A stretch of DNA of 64,000 bases from Amblyomma americanum (GCF_052857255.1 NC_135497.1:185170084-185234083); one strand, 5' to 3'. Shown: positions 37,390-49,139, numbered from the stretch's first letter. The notes: generated from the sequence alone by a model not told the origin. Program-made: numbers and translations.

Positions 37390-37745
37390 GCGGATGACTT
37401 TTTAACGCGACAGCGTTAAGGAGCTCGAGTAGCAGAAAAGCCGGTGTCGTCGGCGGCGTTGGCCGTGAGCGAAAAAAAAATTAATGTGTATTAGCTCAGC
37501 TAATCCAGGACATACAAAGCGATAAATGTCGGCGTTCACTGTGTTCATTGGCGTTGGCGTTGACAATGTTCTAGACGGCGATGGCTTTGAGCAAAGGAAG
37601 GGCGCATAACTGGCTCCCTGGTATACGCGGACGCCTCATTCGTGCTTTGACACATGTGGTGGTGGTGAGAGAGAGAGAGAGAGAGATGTGGCCTGAATGC
37701 ATTAGCGCTTACAGCGTTGTGTCTGACATGCGGCACTGCAGCAAT
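37390..37745. repeat. Composite of dispersed repeats, including family D copy 3
   Basis: TTTTTAACGCGACAGCGTTA, then GGAGCTCG and AAAAGCCGGTGTCGTCGGCG (also at 26490-26545) precede the family D blocks ATTAGCTCAGCTAATCC, GTTCATTGGCGTTGGCGTTG, GCGCATAACTGGCTCCCTGG and a GAGAGA run (37669-37686). This is the least interrupted family D copy. Confidence 0.8.
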
Positions 37746-38199
37746 AGATAGGCCGCAGCGTTCATTTGGTGATCAATCTCTCGCGATCAACCATTAACTG
37801 CATGCCACCTCCCAGGGTGGCAGGGAGGGTGCGCTGCCTATTCAGCGTGCGGAACGCAATCAAAGCAGGCTTTTGCAGTTGGACACCAACACCATGTACA
37901 TGAGAGCGAAATTGAGGTCTCCACAGACCCACGGAGCTGGCTGTGCGCCTTTCATTTCGTGAAAATGAACGGCCTTTGCAAAGTTATCAACGCCAATGAA
38001 CTCTATGAACGCCGTCGGCTCACTTATTTTGTTTTGTTTTTGAGGAAAGGAAATGACACAGTAACCGTCTCGCATATCTCGGTGGACATCCGAACCGCGC
38101 CGTAAAGGAAGGGATAAAGGAGGGAGGGAAATAATAAAGGGAAAACTGAAAATTAAATGTTGGATTTTGAGGAAAGGCGCGGCACTGCGCAGCGGCGGA
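37746..38199. other. Intergenic DNA with SINE 3' remnant
   Basis: 38040-38115 is a SINE 3' piece (AGGAAAGGAAATGACACAGT, ATCTCGGTGGACATCCGAAC). Nothing else is supported. Confidence 0.55.
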
Positions 38200-38541
38200 A
38201 CACCTGTGACTCGGTGCTACTAGTGGCGCATGCGCAGTAGTGACTAGGGAGCGTGCGCGAGAGAGAAATATCCGCGGCGAGGCGCGCGTTGTGACGTCAT
38301 GTGCCTCCTCGGAGCACCGCCACAGCGAAATCGCAAGTTCGCGGCCAGTAAAGCTTGCGCTTTTAAATCCTCCTCCTCGCACTCTTCCTCCTCCTCCTCC
38401 CAATGTATCCCACTACCCCAACAGATAGCGCGCGACGGCAGCGCCTCCCACTCGTCTCGTTCGGGCGCAGTGGGGCCGTGCGGGTACGCAGGAATCACGC
38501 GGTGAGCGGCGAACGCAGCGCACATCCAAAGCGCGTTCATC
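38200..38541. repeat. Dispersed repeat family C, left half split by P element
   Basis: CTCGTTCGGGCGCAGTGGGG and GCACATCCAAAGCGCGTTCA match the intact copy at 26736-26822. The P element begins directly after. Confidence 0.8.
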
Positions 38542-38572
38542 CATTACCCCCTGAACAGCTTTCAGGCCTGCG
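38542..38572. repeat. P-element left terminal inverted repeat
   Basis: Begins CATTACCCCCTGAACAGC. Pairs with 43740-43769. Confidence 0.9.
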
Positions 38573-38778
38573 CCCAAAATTTTGACGTCACATCCGGCAG
38601 GCTGATACTTGCAGAAACCGCCTCGCCAGCGACATGACTTTAGTCCCTGCTGTTCTTTCTTTCGCGCTCCCTGCGCCGCGCGGGCCGGTTGGTTGCAGCG
38701 GCGTGGTCGCGTTTGTCGTCTCTCGTCGTTGTTTTGCGGCAATTTTGTTTCCGTGCGCGATGTGCAGTGGATACTAAA

Positions 38779-41700
38779 ATGCCGAACAAGTGTTGTGTGC
38801 CGGGGTTCACCGGTAATTACGATACGGGCAGGAAGATACAAGTGTTTTCTTTCCCAAAAGACGACACTTTCAAGAAGTGGTTACGCGCCATTCCAAGGAA
38901 GGACTTCGTGCACTAAGGTAAGTAATGTTTATGGTACTGTTATGTGCCCCTGGTTGCTTTTAATTAATCAGCACGTTTATTGTGATACTTCCGAAGCCCA
39001 GATAGATTGATTCTGGCCACATTCCTTTGCTGCAAACACGCTTATAGACAAAGGGGCTAGCATTAGGCTATTTTAATAAGTGGATTCTGAGATGTTTACG
39101 AAACGTTTGCACGTTTGTGCAGGTTTGCGCCGATCATTTCGACGCTTCATGCATCGAGACGACGACATCGTACACGGATCCAAGAACAGGAAATGTTCTT
39201 ACAGTTCGATTGCCAGTACCGCGGTTGCGCCGTGGATCGGTGCCTACCGTATTTCCCAACTGCCCTTCGTACCTTTCAGCACCAGACAACAGCAAGAGAG
39301 AAGCACCTGATGCTAAGAGGAGCCGAATAGAAGCTTCCCAACTCGCCCGTGCGGTCAAAGGATCACTGGCGTCATATGAAGCGGAGCAGGGGAGAGACCA
39401 ATTTTCGTCACTCGAAGAACTAAAGGCGCGCCTGCAAGTGGCCTCAGTGTCAGTGCAGTGGACTGAGATTCATAAAGAAAAGTGTACGATGTTTTTGAAC
39501 ATCACCAACGATCGTGAACCTTGGTTGAAGGCGTCATTGACAGTGTTCGAAAACCTTCAAGTCTCAGCCTGCTACCAAGGATCCGCGATCAAGAATCTTG
39601 GTAGCGCTCTTGTACCAGACTCGCTTTGCAAAGTAAGCTCCTTGTTGGAAATTTCGAACAACCTGTGCATGCTGTCTGACGAGTCTGGCGAGCGTTGTAG
39701 TTCGCGCCACCTGTCGCTTGCAGTAATTTTCTTTCTAGACAAATTGGAAGCAAGCATTAATGAAAACAAGAAAGGGGCTGTGAAATTTTTAAAGGAACAG
39801 CTAACACTGCTCTCTGCAGAACGTATTCAGTACAGCACACAGGTAATAGTGTTTGCATGCATTCTCGACAAAATATCGCCGCATGTCTACAAGTATTTGA
39901 GAAAAACAAGTACACAAGCCTTGCCCCATCAGAGCACTATTAGGAAAGTGGGCTCATCTGTACAAATGTGCCCAGAAATTGATTCCTGTGATGCAACTGT
40001 TCTTCAGTATGTTTCCCAGAGATTTACACAAGCCCTGCAAGCTGCGCTACGCCACGGGTCGCAGGAACAACTTGTTGCTGAGATCCGTCTACTGTACCAC
40101 GGCACCGTTTCCAAAGGTCATGACATCATTTTTCAATGGCTGCCAGGACACTGTGGTATTAACGGTAATCACCAGGCCGATGCGGCTGCGCGTTCTGCTC
40201 ACAACGACGGACTTCCAGTGAGGATCCCACTATCAAGACCTGACGCAGCGTGTGGGCTTCGCCCTTTGGCGCTGGAGCTCACACTTTTAGCGTGAAACAC
40301 GGGAGAGTTTTGCAACCTCCGCCTCAAGGCACTGGACCCTGGACTGCGCCTTCGTCTTCCACGTAACTTAGCACGTCGCGACGCAACATTGTTATGCCGT
40401 TTATGGATCGGTGTTGCTTTTACTAACCACTATGCTTTCCGGATGGGGATGGCCGACAGTCCTGCCTGTGAAAGCTGCGGTTGTGAGGAGACCATCACTC
40501 ATCTTCTCTGTGAGTGCCCTGCATTTGCGAGTGCAAGACATACACTGTGTTGTGCCCTGGACCGCCTCGATCCTCGCCCATTAACAGAGCAAAAGATCCT
40601 CGGTCCGTGGCCACAGCAGTCGACTGCCCTCAAGGCATACAAGGCACTCTTTGCCTACTTGAGAGCGACTGGATTGAGTGACAAATTGTGACAGCGTTGT
40701 GCGTGTGTGTGTGTGTTATGCCTTTTTCCCCTTCTCTCTTCCTCCTTTTAGCCCCCTAATCCCTCTTCCCCAGTGCAGGGTAGCCAACCGGAACCCCTTT
40801 CTGGTTAACATCCCTGTCTTTCCCTCCTCCACTTTATCTATCTACACATCTGCAGCCACATGAAAAGACAGTGACGTTGATGCTTGACGAAATTCGTATC
40901 AAGCCTTGTTTTGATTATAAGGGGGCCAGCATATGTGGTGGTGCAGTGAATTCCAGCGAGGCAGCCACATCTGTACACGTGTTTATGGTACTAAGTCTGC
41001 TGAGCTCATTCAAGGAGGTAGCACACATTCTTCCGGTAAAAACCATACAGGGTGACCAACTTCATGCCATACTGAAGAAGGTGATCATACGCTTAGAAGA
41101 GATTGGGTACAGGGTCATAGCCGTTGTTTGTGACAATAACTCTCTAAACAGAAAGGTAATGAAGATGTTTATGCCAAAGCCAATGCTTCGTCATGTTTAT
41201 CCACATCCGGCAGATCCAGATCGGCCATTATTTTATGTGGTAGATGCTGTGCATCTTTTGAAGTGTATCAGAAACAATTGGCTGAATCAGAAAAATTCAG
41301 GGACTTGCTTTTTCTACCCACGCTTTGAGCTTTCAAACAATGATGTTCGTCCTGAATACAAAATGACTGCCTCATTTAAGAATTTGAGAAATTTACATAA
41401 AGAGGAGTCATCTCTACTGATAAAGTCTGGGTATGGCTTGACATCCAAAGCACTTAATCCGAGCAGCTTGGAACTGCAAAATGTGAAGCTGGTACTGTAG
41501 GTTTTTAATCCGCACGTAGCCACAGCCCTGGCAGCTCGCAGTGGTGAAGCTGATTTTCAACATGCGGCAGCAACAGCAGATTTCATCAAAATCATTCTTC
41601 GCTGGTGGAGTATTGTCATCGTAAAAACTCCAAATAAAGGCTTCCATCATCGTACTGTTTATGAAGAACCCATGTCTTGCAGTACAGATGGCCCAAAAGT

Positions 41701-42514
41701 AGCTTTTCTGAATGGTTTCATTACCTGGCTTGATGTGTGGGAATTTTATGGGCATGACACTGGGGTCCTTACCCAGGACACAGTGAGTGCCCTAAGGCTG
41801 TCTGCTCAATCCTTACTGGCATTGGCAAAATACTGCATAAGTGAACTTCATTTTAAGTACGTCCTACTAGGGAAAGTTCAAACGGATCCTCTCGAGAGTC
41901 GTTTTGGACAGTACCGACAAATGGCTGGTGGGCACTATTACATATCTGTTCGACAGCTTTGTGAGACAGAGTGCAGGATTCGCCTTCAAAATGTCCTGCC
42001 AAAGATGAGCACTGATGACTTCAGAAACATCGAAGAGACAAACAGTGTCAGAGATGTAGGAACCTCCTTTAGTGTTCAAGTTGTGGACGCTGACCTTGAT
42101 GCACTCAGAGAACGAATGCCAGTTATTGGTTATATTGGCGGGTATTGTGCGCATGCTACAATGAAAGTTTTAAAGTGTGAAAGTTGCCGAGGACACTTGG
42201 TTGTTACCGCAAGTGAGACGGAAATGGAAGAAGACACCCATTCCTTAATCGCACAACTGGACCGCGGTGGACTCAAATTTCTCTCTGCCCTTGTGATTAC
42301 AATAGCCATGTACACGGAGGTTGTAGTTACAAAGCTTGTGACACAAAGTGCCTGCACACAATTTCTCCATGGGCCCAACCAAAGGAATGTCGTTCGGAAA
42401 CTGACGCTCAACTCTCTACCGAGGCTTGAGGACATAGATGCATGTGAAAAATGGGCATGCCTACGAGCTCCTTGTCACACTTGTTGCAAACTGTGCAGCA
42501 AACATAATGCTTAA
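38779..42514 (+). pseudogene. THAP-domain P-element transposase (THAP9-like), broken
   Basis: Exon 1 (ATG 38779 to donor at about 38919) starts MPNKCCVPGFTGNYDTG and continues FSFPKD..FKKWLRAI, the first half of a C2CH THAP zinc finger. Exon 2 begins after the acceptor at 39121-39122 with VCADHF, supplying the last Cys and His and the SVPTVFP (AVPTIF-type) signature. A central region follows with ALPHQSTIRK, typical of P transposases. The RNase H-like catalytic core resumes at 40849 (TLMLDEIRIKP, VVCDNNSLNRK), and the C-terminal domain (KVQTDPLESRFGQYRQMAGG, about 41877) ends with YIGGYCAH and a Cys-rich tail at 42514. Lesions: a frameshift or stop just before the exon 1 donor (FVH then TAA), the LINE at 40031-40839, and an in-frame TAG at 41498-41500. 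The family cuts and pastes its own element in the nucleus. Confidence 0.9.
40031..40839 (+). mobile_element. RNase H-type LINE fragment inserted in the transposase
   Basis: It encodes the end of an RNase H domain (HDIIFQWLPGHCGINGN, ADAAARSAHND) and a knuckle (CESCGCEETITHLLCEC, about 40468), stopping at 40691, then 3' UTR and a short (TCTA)n tail. It is flanked by ATTTACACA (40022-40030) and ATCTACACA (40840-40848), a 9-bp duplication with one mismatch. Dropping the insert with one duplication copy leaves the transposase frame in register, which supports these boundaries. Confidence 0.85.
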
Positions 42515-43739
42515 CAACTTATGCAAACAGAGGAATGATCAACATCATATTATAAAAGAACAGAGGGCAAAAAACAGAAAAGCCCAAATTTTTCTTGAAA
42601 AGTAATTTTCCATAACTTGTACACCGCACATTTAATTACTTTAAATTGCACTGCAGGTATTTTATAGCAGTTTCCTCATGTGATTTCTTTGGCGAACTTC
42701 TGCCTGTTGTAGTGCAATGAGCCTTCTTTTGTTTGCGTCATGCATGCTTTCTAGCCCAGAGCTTGAATGACAGTTCTTTGTTATTAATCTGAAATTTTAA
42801 ATTGTTTTGGCAATTAAGTGCAATGTTGTTTTTTTTTTACTTAGCTGAACCTCAGATAGTGCCTGCTGTGGTAGATGAATGACTTATTTGTCACACCTTT
42901 TGTCTGTATGTGCTCTTCTTGCGCAGTGTCTATTATTGTTCTATTGTTGCAGTGTCTATTATGTATTATTGTATTAGTGTCTATATTATTGTGCAATGCA
43001 GTTCGTGCAGTGGATTCCTTGTTCATTCCTGTACCTGCAGCAGTGAAATAAGTGGTTCTTTGTGTCACTTATTTATTATAACCTAGTCCACAGTTTAATC
43101 ACAAATGTGTTTAATGTACTGTGGTTTCTTTGCATGTCTTCGACTCTACAAAGTAATATGTTGTGTTTTATGCCATTGAAGGGCAGCCACCTACTCTGAA
43201 AAATGGATGAAATGATATTTTCTTCTAACCTACAGTTAAGATGCGAGTATGGTTTTCGGTTTCTACCTCTTGGCATTGCAATGTGCTATGTTCTGCTTCT
43301 TCTCATTCATCTGAAACTCGTACCGTGCCACAGGGCCTACTTTATTATACAGATTGGTATTGTAACTGTGTGTATCTCTTATCGGTGCAACAACTTGTTT
43401 CGGCTGTCAGTTTACGATTTTATAGCACGCAGTATAAAAGGCAACATCCGTCTACATTACAGTGCAATATCGTTTTCTGTCTGTCGTGTATTTTGGCTGC
43501 GAACGATGTGTAGTGGTAAATATCTGTAAATATGCATACAGACAGACTCTGCTGTGATTAATAAATATGTATAATTCTGTCCGTAATCTTAATTATTTGT
43601 CTTTGCCCTGATAAATCGCGCGGACCTGGCGGTCGACGAGCCTGTCTGTGGCATCAGTTCCCGCGAGGTGAGCGCGCGGCAATCGCTCGCGGCCCTCAGC
43701 CGGCGCGCAGTGACGTCGTTGGCGTCGCGTCACGTGACG
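42515..43739 (+). other. P-element 3' noncoding region
   Basis: AT-rich, no ORF with support. The AATAAA at 43560-43565 is the likely transposase poly(A) signal. Degenerate TATTATTGTT repeats lie at 42940-42995. Confidence 0.6.
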
Positions 43740-43769
43740 CGCAGGCCTGAAAGCTGTTCAGGGGTAATG
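43740..43769. repeat. P-element right terminal inverted repeat
   Basis: Reverse complement of the left repeat, one C shorter in the C run. Confidence 0.9.
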
Positions 43770-43870
43770 GTTCACCACGTAGGTTGCGGCTTGCTGCCCG
43801 TTCGTTCGGCGCGGAAGCTATGCTGGCGTTCGTGGCATCGGGTTTGTCGAGAACGATGTGCCGACGAACT
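43770..43870. repeat. Dispersed repeat family C, right half
   Basis: GCTTGCTGCCCGTTCGTTCG and GTGGCATCGGGTTTGTCGAG match 26835-26900, continuing the copy split by the P element. Confidence 0.8.
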
Positions 43871-45838
43871 ACGCGAGTTCTCGTGCATCTTGGACCAACG
43901 ACTGATGTGGATTGACCAGTCGAAGACGGACGTTTCGTCACCGTTTCGTACCGTGCACTCCATCGTGTGCTCCACGGGTGCTTGTCGGCCGGTGCTCATC
44001 AAGACACGGACAGTGGGCAGTGGTCAGTGGCATACGTTTAGCGCAAACAACAAAGACTGGCAACAAAGCACAGGACGCACGCTTTCATGGGTTTTCTTAA
44101 TCTTCATTGTGTGGCACTGGAACCCTACTTTAAGAGAAACGTTTCGTATTCAAATTTTTCAGGTGTGTGCCAAATTTTTTTAAACCTTCGCATTTTTAAA
44201 CACGCTGGCCTGCAGAGAGCTGCCTGCAAATGTGATTTTTTCAGAAATGACCATTAAAGTTTTAGTTGCTCAAGATTTGTTGTTAACTTTCGCTCTGCCC
44301 GGTGCTATTTTAACACTTTACGTACCTATAAAAGACAGCAATGAATCATGGCCTTAACATCATTTTCTGGTCCCCTGTTGATCCCCAAGGATATGACCTC
44401 CGTGGGAGACAGAAACCGTGGCCAGAGTGACATGTAGGGCTTGTGCCCAGATGATTTAAGGATCTGCTAGGAATATCCGCATGTCCTGTTAAGACCTCGC
44501 ACGTATGTACACACACACATGCACACGCGCACACACTCGTTTCAAGTGTCTGATAACGACTCAAGCAATCGTTTAAGACCCAGAGGGTAAAAAATATGAA
44601 ATATTTTTTTCGATTCTCCGCGAAAAAAACATTTCTCGCAAAATAGGTCAAGAGGAGTCGTTGAACGTTGCCTAGTAGTCACACTACATTAGCATCCCGC
44701 TTTCGTTCGCAAAGCTGTCTCACTGTGGCGGCTTTCATCAAATGCGCTGACTACTGGGCGCATACATAGACAACGAAATTTATATCCAAGCTGCATGTGG
44801 AAGTGTATATACATGACCCATAAGTTTAGTATGTCGCGAATTCACAGCACCGTGCTTACGGTTAGCGTTCATATCACAGGTGCCCACCTGTTCTTTCTCC
44901 GAGCGAGAATTCATCTCAGTTGGGAGTTTACGGCGAGGCATACGAAACGTGCGTTCAGACCGGGAGCGAAGACTGACTGCAGATCAGTGTCAGACTTCTT
45001 TGTCTTTCTTTCATGTCTGTTTTCTTTGCCTCCGCCTACGCTGCGCACGGCGAAGAGATGATGCGAAATAACAGGTGTTCGTACAACTGTACTGGGCGAA
45101 CTTGTTATCAGCATGTGAAACTACTGCGAGTCAAGCGAACGCAGCCTGATAATACAGTGGTCTTATATCGGACAAACATGGTATACCTTCTATTTCTTCT
45201 GCTTTCGTAATTATAGAACGGAAGTTACATGCTTTTTCAGGACAATATTGTTCTTTAGTAGCTCATCAACTAAATATCATCCCTTCGCGTTGTGTTATAA
45301 AGAATCGCTTAGTTTCAAAAGCGTGCGTTATTCTACGAAACACAGCCTGAGGAGGACCGCTTTGCAAATCTGCATGTGCGATCATAAAATCGCCTTTACG
45401 AAAAGCAGGGTAAGAGGGAAGGGGAGGAGGCTCTAGAGATCGAATATGATAAAATAGTCTATGCAAGGCATCATTTTGGAGAGAAAGAGGGGGGAATATT
45501 AATGAGAGGAAAGGAGGAAAGGTCGGTCGGAGGAAACATGACCCTGGCCTGCTACTCCACACTGGGGAAAGGGGAAGGGAAGGACAGGGAAAGAGCGAAT
45601 AAAGGTTGATGATGGCATGATACATGATACACACACACTGGCTGGAACTCGCACCGCGGTGATTAGATGCACGTGAAAATCATGTCTTGAACACACACCG
45701 ACACATGTCATTAACACATTCTAGAGTAGGGGCTCCATGAAAACACAAATGTGCACACTCAAGCATGACGTCAGAGCTGTCACTGTGTATGCACTAACGC
45801 GGTACGCTATGTAAACCGTGTAGGCAATGCACTGGCTG
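43871..45838. other. Intergenic DNA, nothing firmly recognised
   Basis: It contains a CA-rich stretch (about 44505-44535). The part from about 45480 to 45838 may be the 3' UTR of the minus-strand LINE that follows. ORFs here (up to 122 codons) are unsupported. Confidence 0.4.
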
Positions 45839-47172
45839 TCACAGACGGGTATCTAGGCCTGTTTCACACAAAAACCTGAGCACGGCCTTCGTCGCACACC
45901 ACCCACCAGCGCGTTTCACCCTGGCGCCTAGCAGAATTTCTTCAGAGAGAGGTCGAGAGTCCAGTTGCCTCGCGGTCTCTTCCAGTGCTCTCCTCTCATC
46001 AGTGTAGTTCGGGCACTCAGAAAGGTGTCCAATAGTCTCTGGAGTGTGGCACAGTATGCAATTTGGATTAGTTTCTATACCGATCTTGTGAAGGCAGTGT
46101 TTGGTGTAGGCAACGCCAAGCCGTAACCGGTGAATTAAAGTCCCTTGACGTCGCATTACCCTAGATGGCAGATGAAATCGTGAGTCGGCGTCAAGCTCAG
46201 AGATGCGGTCCTGTTGATGGCTCAAATCGTTCCAGTGCGACTGCATTGCGGCTTACGTTAAATGCGCCAGCAAGGCTCCAATGTGAGAGGTGGAAAAGGC
46301 TATTTCAATGAGAACCCCATCAGCATGAGCTAGCCGAGCCTCGGCATCAGCACGCTCGTTTCCCGCTATGCCGCTGAAGCTTTATGATATGGCCGCGATG
46401 AAAAACCTCAGCTAACAAAAACACAATATGTTGGACTAGATGCTCGCATGTCCTTGGTTTAACGTAAGTTTGTATAACCTGCAATGCCGGTCTCGAGTCG
46501 CAGAATATAGTCCACTGGTGCGCGGACTGGTGACCTGTATAACGGATGGCCTCTCGTAGGGCTGCGAATTCTGTTGCCGTGGATGACGTTTTATGCATTA
46601 GCCTGAAACAGTGACCTAAGCAATTCCAGGCACTATCACCGCTGCAGCTGAAGAGGTGGTCGTCGCGGATCCGTCCACAACATAGATGCAATGTATGACA
46701 GCGCCAGCTGTTTCAGACCGACTGTTGGGATGTGCGTCTTTGTTATCCCCGGAATGGTTGTACGTATGTACGGTTTCGGTACTGCTCAAAGTGGCACATC
46801 CGCAATCTGATGTGGCATGTAGCTATTGTTCGTAGGCACCGCATTGCACTGCATCCAGAGGGCTATGAAAAAGGCTGAATCTGGACGCACAGAACTAATA
46901 TCGGTCAGGGGGTGATGATGATGCCTGGTCAGATGTCGCAAATGCACTCGAAGTGGCTCCTGTTGAAAAAAAATTCGCGCTGGGCAGGCGCGGGCCTCGT
47001 AAAATGTGCCCGATGCAGAAGTTTTTGCCTTGTTTACTCGCAGCCTGCACTCATTATCAGGGTAGTGAGCTGATGGAACTGCAGATATGAAGCAGGGGCC
47101 GCCAACAGGCGAGTTCTTCAAGCGAAACCAGAGCTGACTGATGGCAAGGCGGTTAAAGAGAGCAACGCCCAT
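45839..47172 (-). pseudogene. RNase H-type LINE, C-terminal third, minus strand
   Basis: Frames run 47172 to 46786 (RLRVNKAK, HLTRHHHHPLTDISSVRPDS, PHQIADVPL), 46691 to 46347 (RNase H with TATEFAALREAIRYT and CDSRPALQVIQ) and 46246 to 45839 (LIHRLRLGVAYTKHCLHKIG, knuckle CILCHTPETIGHLSEC). They are collinear parts of one polyprotein broken by frameshifts. A stop follows the RNase H part. Reverse transcriptase is absent (5' truncation). Confidence 0.85.
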
Positions 47173-47700
47173 TCTAGCCCATCAGTTTTGCTGTCAAACA
47201 AAAATTGAATTCCGCGCTCAAAAAGTTTGTGGCGCTGCTTTTGTCGCACGCCAGGGATGGCGCCAGCTTACAGGATTATTGCATTGGGAAAGCGCAGTGT
47301 CGCCGTAGTGGTGCGTCCAACATAAAAATGTTACCTTGCCGTATCACTTGTCGTAATTGCGTTATATTGATAATTAGGAGTAACTGATTTCGCATCTGCG
47401 CTTGTATGTTAACTGCTGAGTTTCATTTCCCGTTTTGAAATATCCTTAAAGTTTTACTTCGTTTGTCTCATGGTCGTCCAAACGCACCGTTGAACAAAAC
47501 ACTACGTAAGGAGGCGTTTTTTGTGAGTATATTATTATTGCGCCACATTGCAGTAGTAACGCTAATTATTTTCACAAAGATTTAACGCTGAATCGTGAAC
47601 TAATCTTAAACACATGCTAGAGAAAGCGTGTACAGGGCTGTTGGTCGTGTATTACAGACCGCCCTCGTGGCTTCACTCTATTGAGACATCAGGCGACCAC
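47173..47700. other. Intergenic DNA upstream of the GTPase gene
   Basis: No element identified. The GTPase promoter probably lies within the last few hundred bases. Confidence 0.4.
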
Positions 47701-47761
47701 ATTTCCCGTTCCTTTCTGTTCTTGTGCTCTAAAAATTATGGTAGTTTCTCGAGAGGATGCA
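47701..47761 (+). other. Likely 5' untranslated first exon of the GTPase gene
   Basis: It ends GAGGATGCAG|GTAAGA (donor GT at 47762-47763). A pyrimidine-rich acceptor (TTGCTTTCAG, 47884-47893) precedes the coding exon start at 47910. The 5' limit is unknown. Confidence 0.45.
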
Positions 47762-47909
47762 GGTAAGATAGGTTGTTTTTGAGCGAGCACTTGCAATGTA
47801 ACTTTGTTAGCTCTTTCGAACTATATTCGCCATCGTTCATATATTACTCTGTAGAGTATACCGTTCATAATCGAAATGTAATATTGCTTTCAGACCTTCA
47901 TTCGCAGCA

Positions 47910-49139
47910 ATGGCATCAACAAAACTTCCTGAACAGAAGGTGATTCTGTGTGGGGAGTATGGCGTCGGGAAAAGCTCCCTGTTCCGCAGGTTCACGACCA
48001 ACACTTTTGTGGCAAGCAACGATCGAAGTTCCACGCTTGGGTTAGACCATTTTGATAAAGTCTATAAAGTTGCAGGACGGGACCTCAAGGTAAGCTTTAA
48101 ACCACGTAAATTTTTGTCGTCTTAGTCACCAGTTTATTAGACGAACCGACAGAAATCTTGTCTGTAGTGAAGCCCGTCTTCCAGCTGAGTGAACTGTACT
48201 GCAGTCCTCTCAGTTTGAGCGAAGCACATCACGTCTGAAGCACTTAGCAGAGCTGAGGAATTATTTACGCGGCAGGCATGCAGTGCAGTAATATGTGTTA
48301 CCCTGTATTGTTTAGAAAGATGAAAATTGTTTTTCACTGTGTGACATCATCATGCGTGTTTTGTACCTTGTTCTTCATATATGGCTATTAGTGCCTGTTA
48401 GCTGCCCTAAAATATTGCCTGACAGCGTAGCATGCTCCTTAATGCGCTGTAAATAAATGGAGGTAAATGACTTGTGCAAAAGTATTTGCAGTTCATAGTG
48501 CTGTCTGACCAAGAGTTGTCCCGCTAAGCGTACAACTTGTGGCAGCTGCCAGAAAATATTCTATCAGCTCAAGGTTCCAAGCCCAGAACACAGCAGAGAT
48601 ATTTTGAACATGTTGAAGAAAGTAGGAAACTTTCCATCGCTGCATGTGCCCACTCCCGACATCAAGTATCAACAGTTCTGTTTCTAATTTGTGAATGACT
48701 GTAGCTGCAGCTCTGGGACACAGGGGGCATGGAGCGTGTGGCATCCGTCACGTCCAGCTACTACAAGTTTGCCGAGGCAGCTGTGCTGGTGTTTAGCCTG
48801 GACAATCCTGACTCATTCAACATCTTGTCACAGCACCTGCTGGACATTGTAAGCTATGCCGAGAATGCCAAGATCTTTCTGTGTGGAAACAAAGTCGACC
48901 TCGTGGGCCGCATCTATGTTTCGGAAGCAGACATAGAAGCCTTTTGTGAGCAGTGCCACAACCTCATTAGTGGGGTTTACCGCACTTCTTGTAAAACAGG
49001 TCAAGGCATTGAGGAGATGTTCACTGACATTGCACGGCAGCTGGTTATGTCATGTAGAGTGAAAGATTTGGATGATGTGGCCAAAGACTCGTTCAAGGTC
49101 ACTCAACCAGAAGAAACGCAGGAATCCTGTAGTTGCTAG
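47910..49139 (+). CDS. Rab-type small GTPase, join(47910..48089,48705..49139)
   Basis: Two coding exons give a 204-residue protein of normal Rab length. Exon 1 ends CTCAAG|GTAAGC. Exon 2 starts after ACTGTAG, restoring the family phrase LQLWDT; the later CAG acceptor at 48710 would drop two residues. P-loop GEYGVGKS is residues 15-22, G2 threonine 42, G3 DTGGME 65-70, G4 NKVD 122-125 and G5 TSCK 154-157. The tail ends in a Cys-X-Cys (residues 202-204) suited to double geranylgeranylation. Rabs switch between GTP and GDP on vesicle membranes and recruit tethers and motors. Odd: the usual G3 sequence DTAGQE reads DTGGME, so methionine 69 replaces the catalytic glutamine. I cannot assign a Rab subfamily; an arthropod-specific Rab is possible. 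Confidence 0.9.

Larger units (their letters stand above)
38542..43769 (+). mobile_element. P-element-family DNA transposon (about 5.2 kb, degenerate)
   Basis: The terminal inverted repeats are 31 bp (38542-38572) and 30 bp (43740-43769), identical except for one C in a C run. They begin CATTACCCC and continue TGAACAGCTTTCAGGCCTG. The 31-bp length and the CA terminus match the Drosophila P element. The flanks carry an imperfect 7-bp duplication, GTTCATC (38535-38541) and GTTCACC (43770-43776); 8 bp is usual for P. Subterminal GACGTCA-type motifs occur at both ends. The interior encodes a THAP/P transposase with three lesions and an 809-bp LINE insertion. A poly(A) signal lies at 43560-43565. 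Confidence 0.9.

Noticed and set aside
39117..40295. A 392-codon ORF as one protein
   Set aside because: It is a chimera. The first part is P transposase exon 2 and the end reads into the LINE inserted at 40031.
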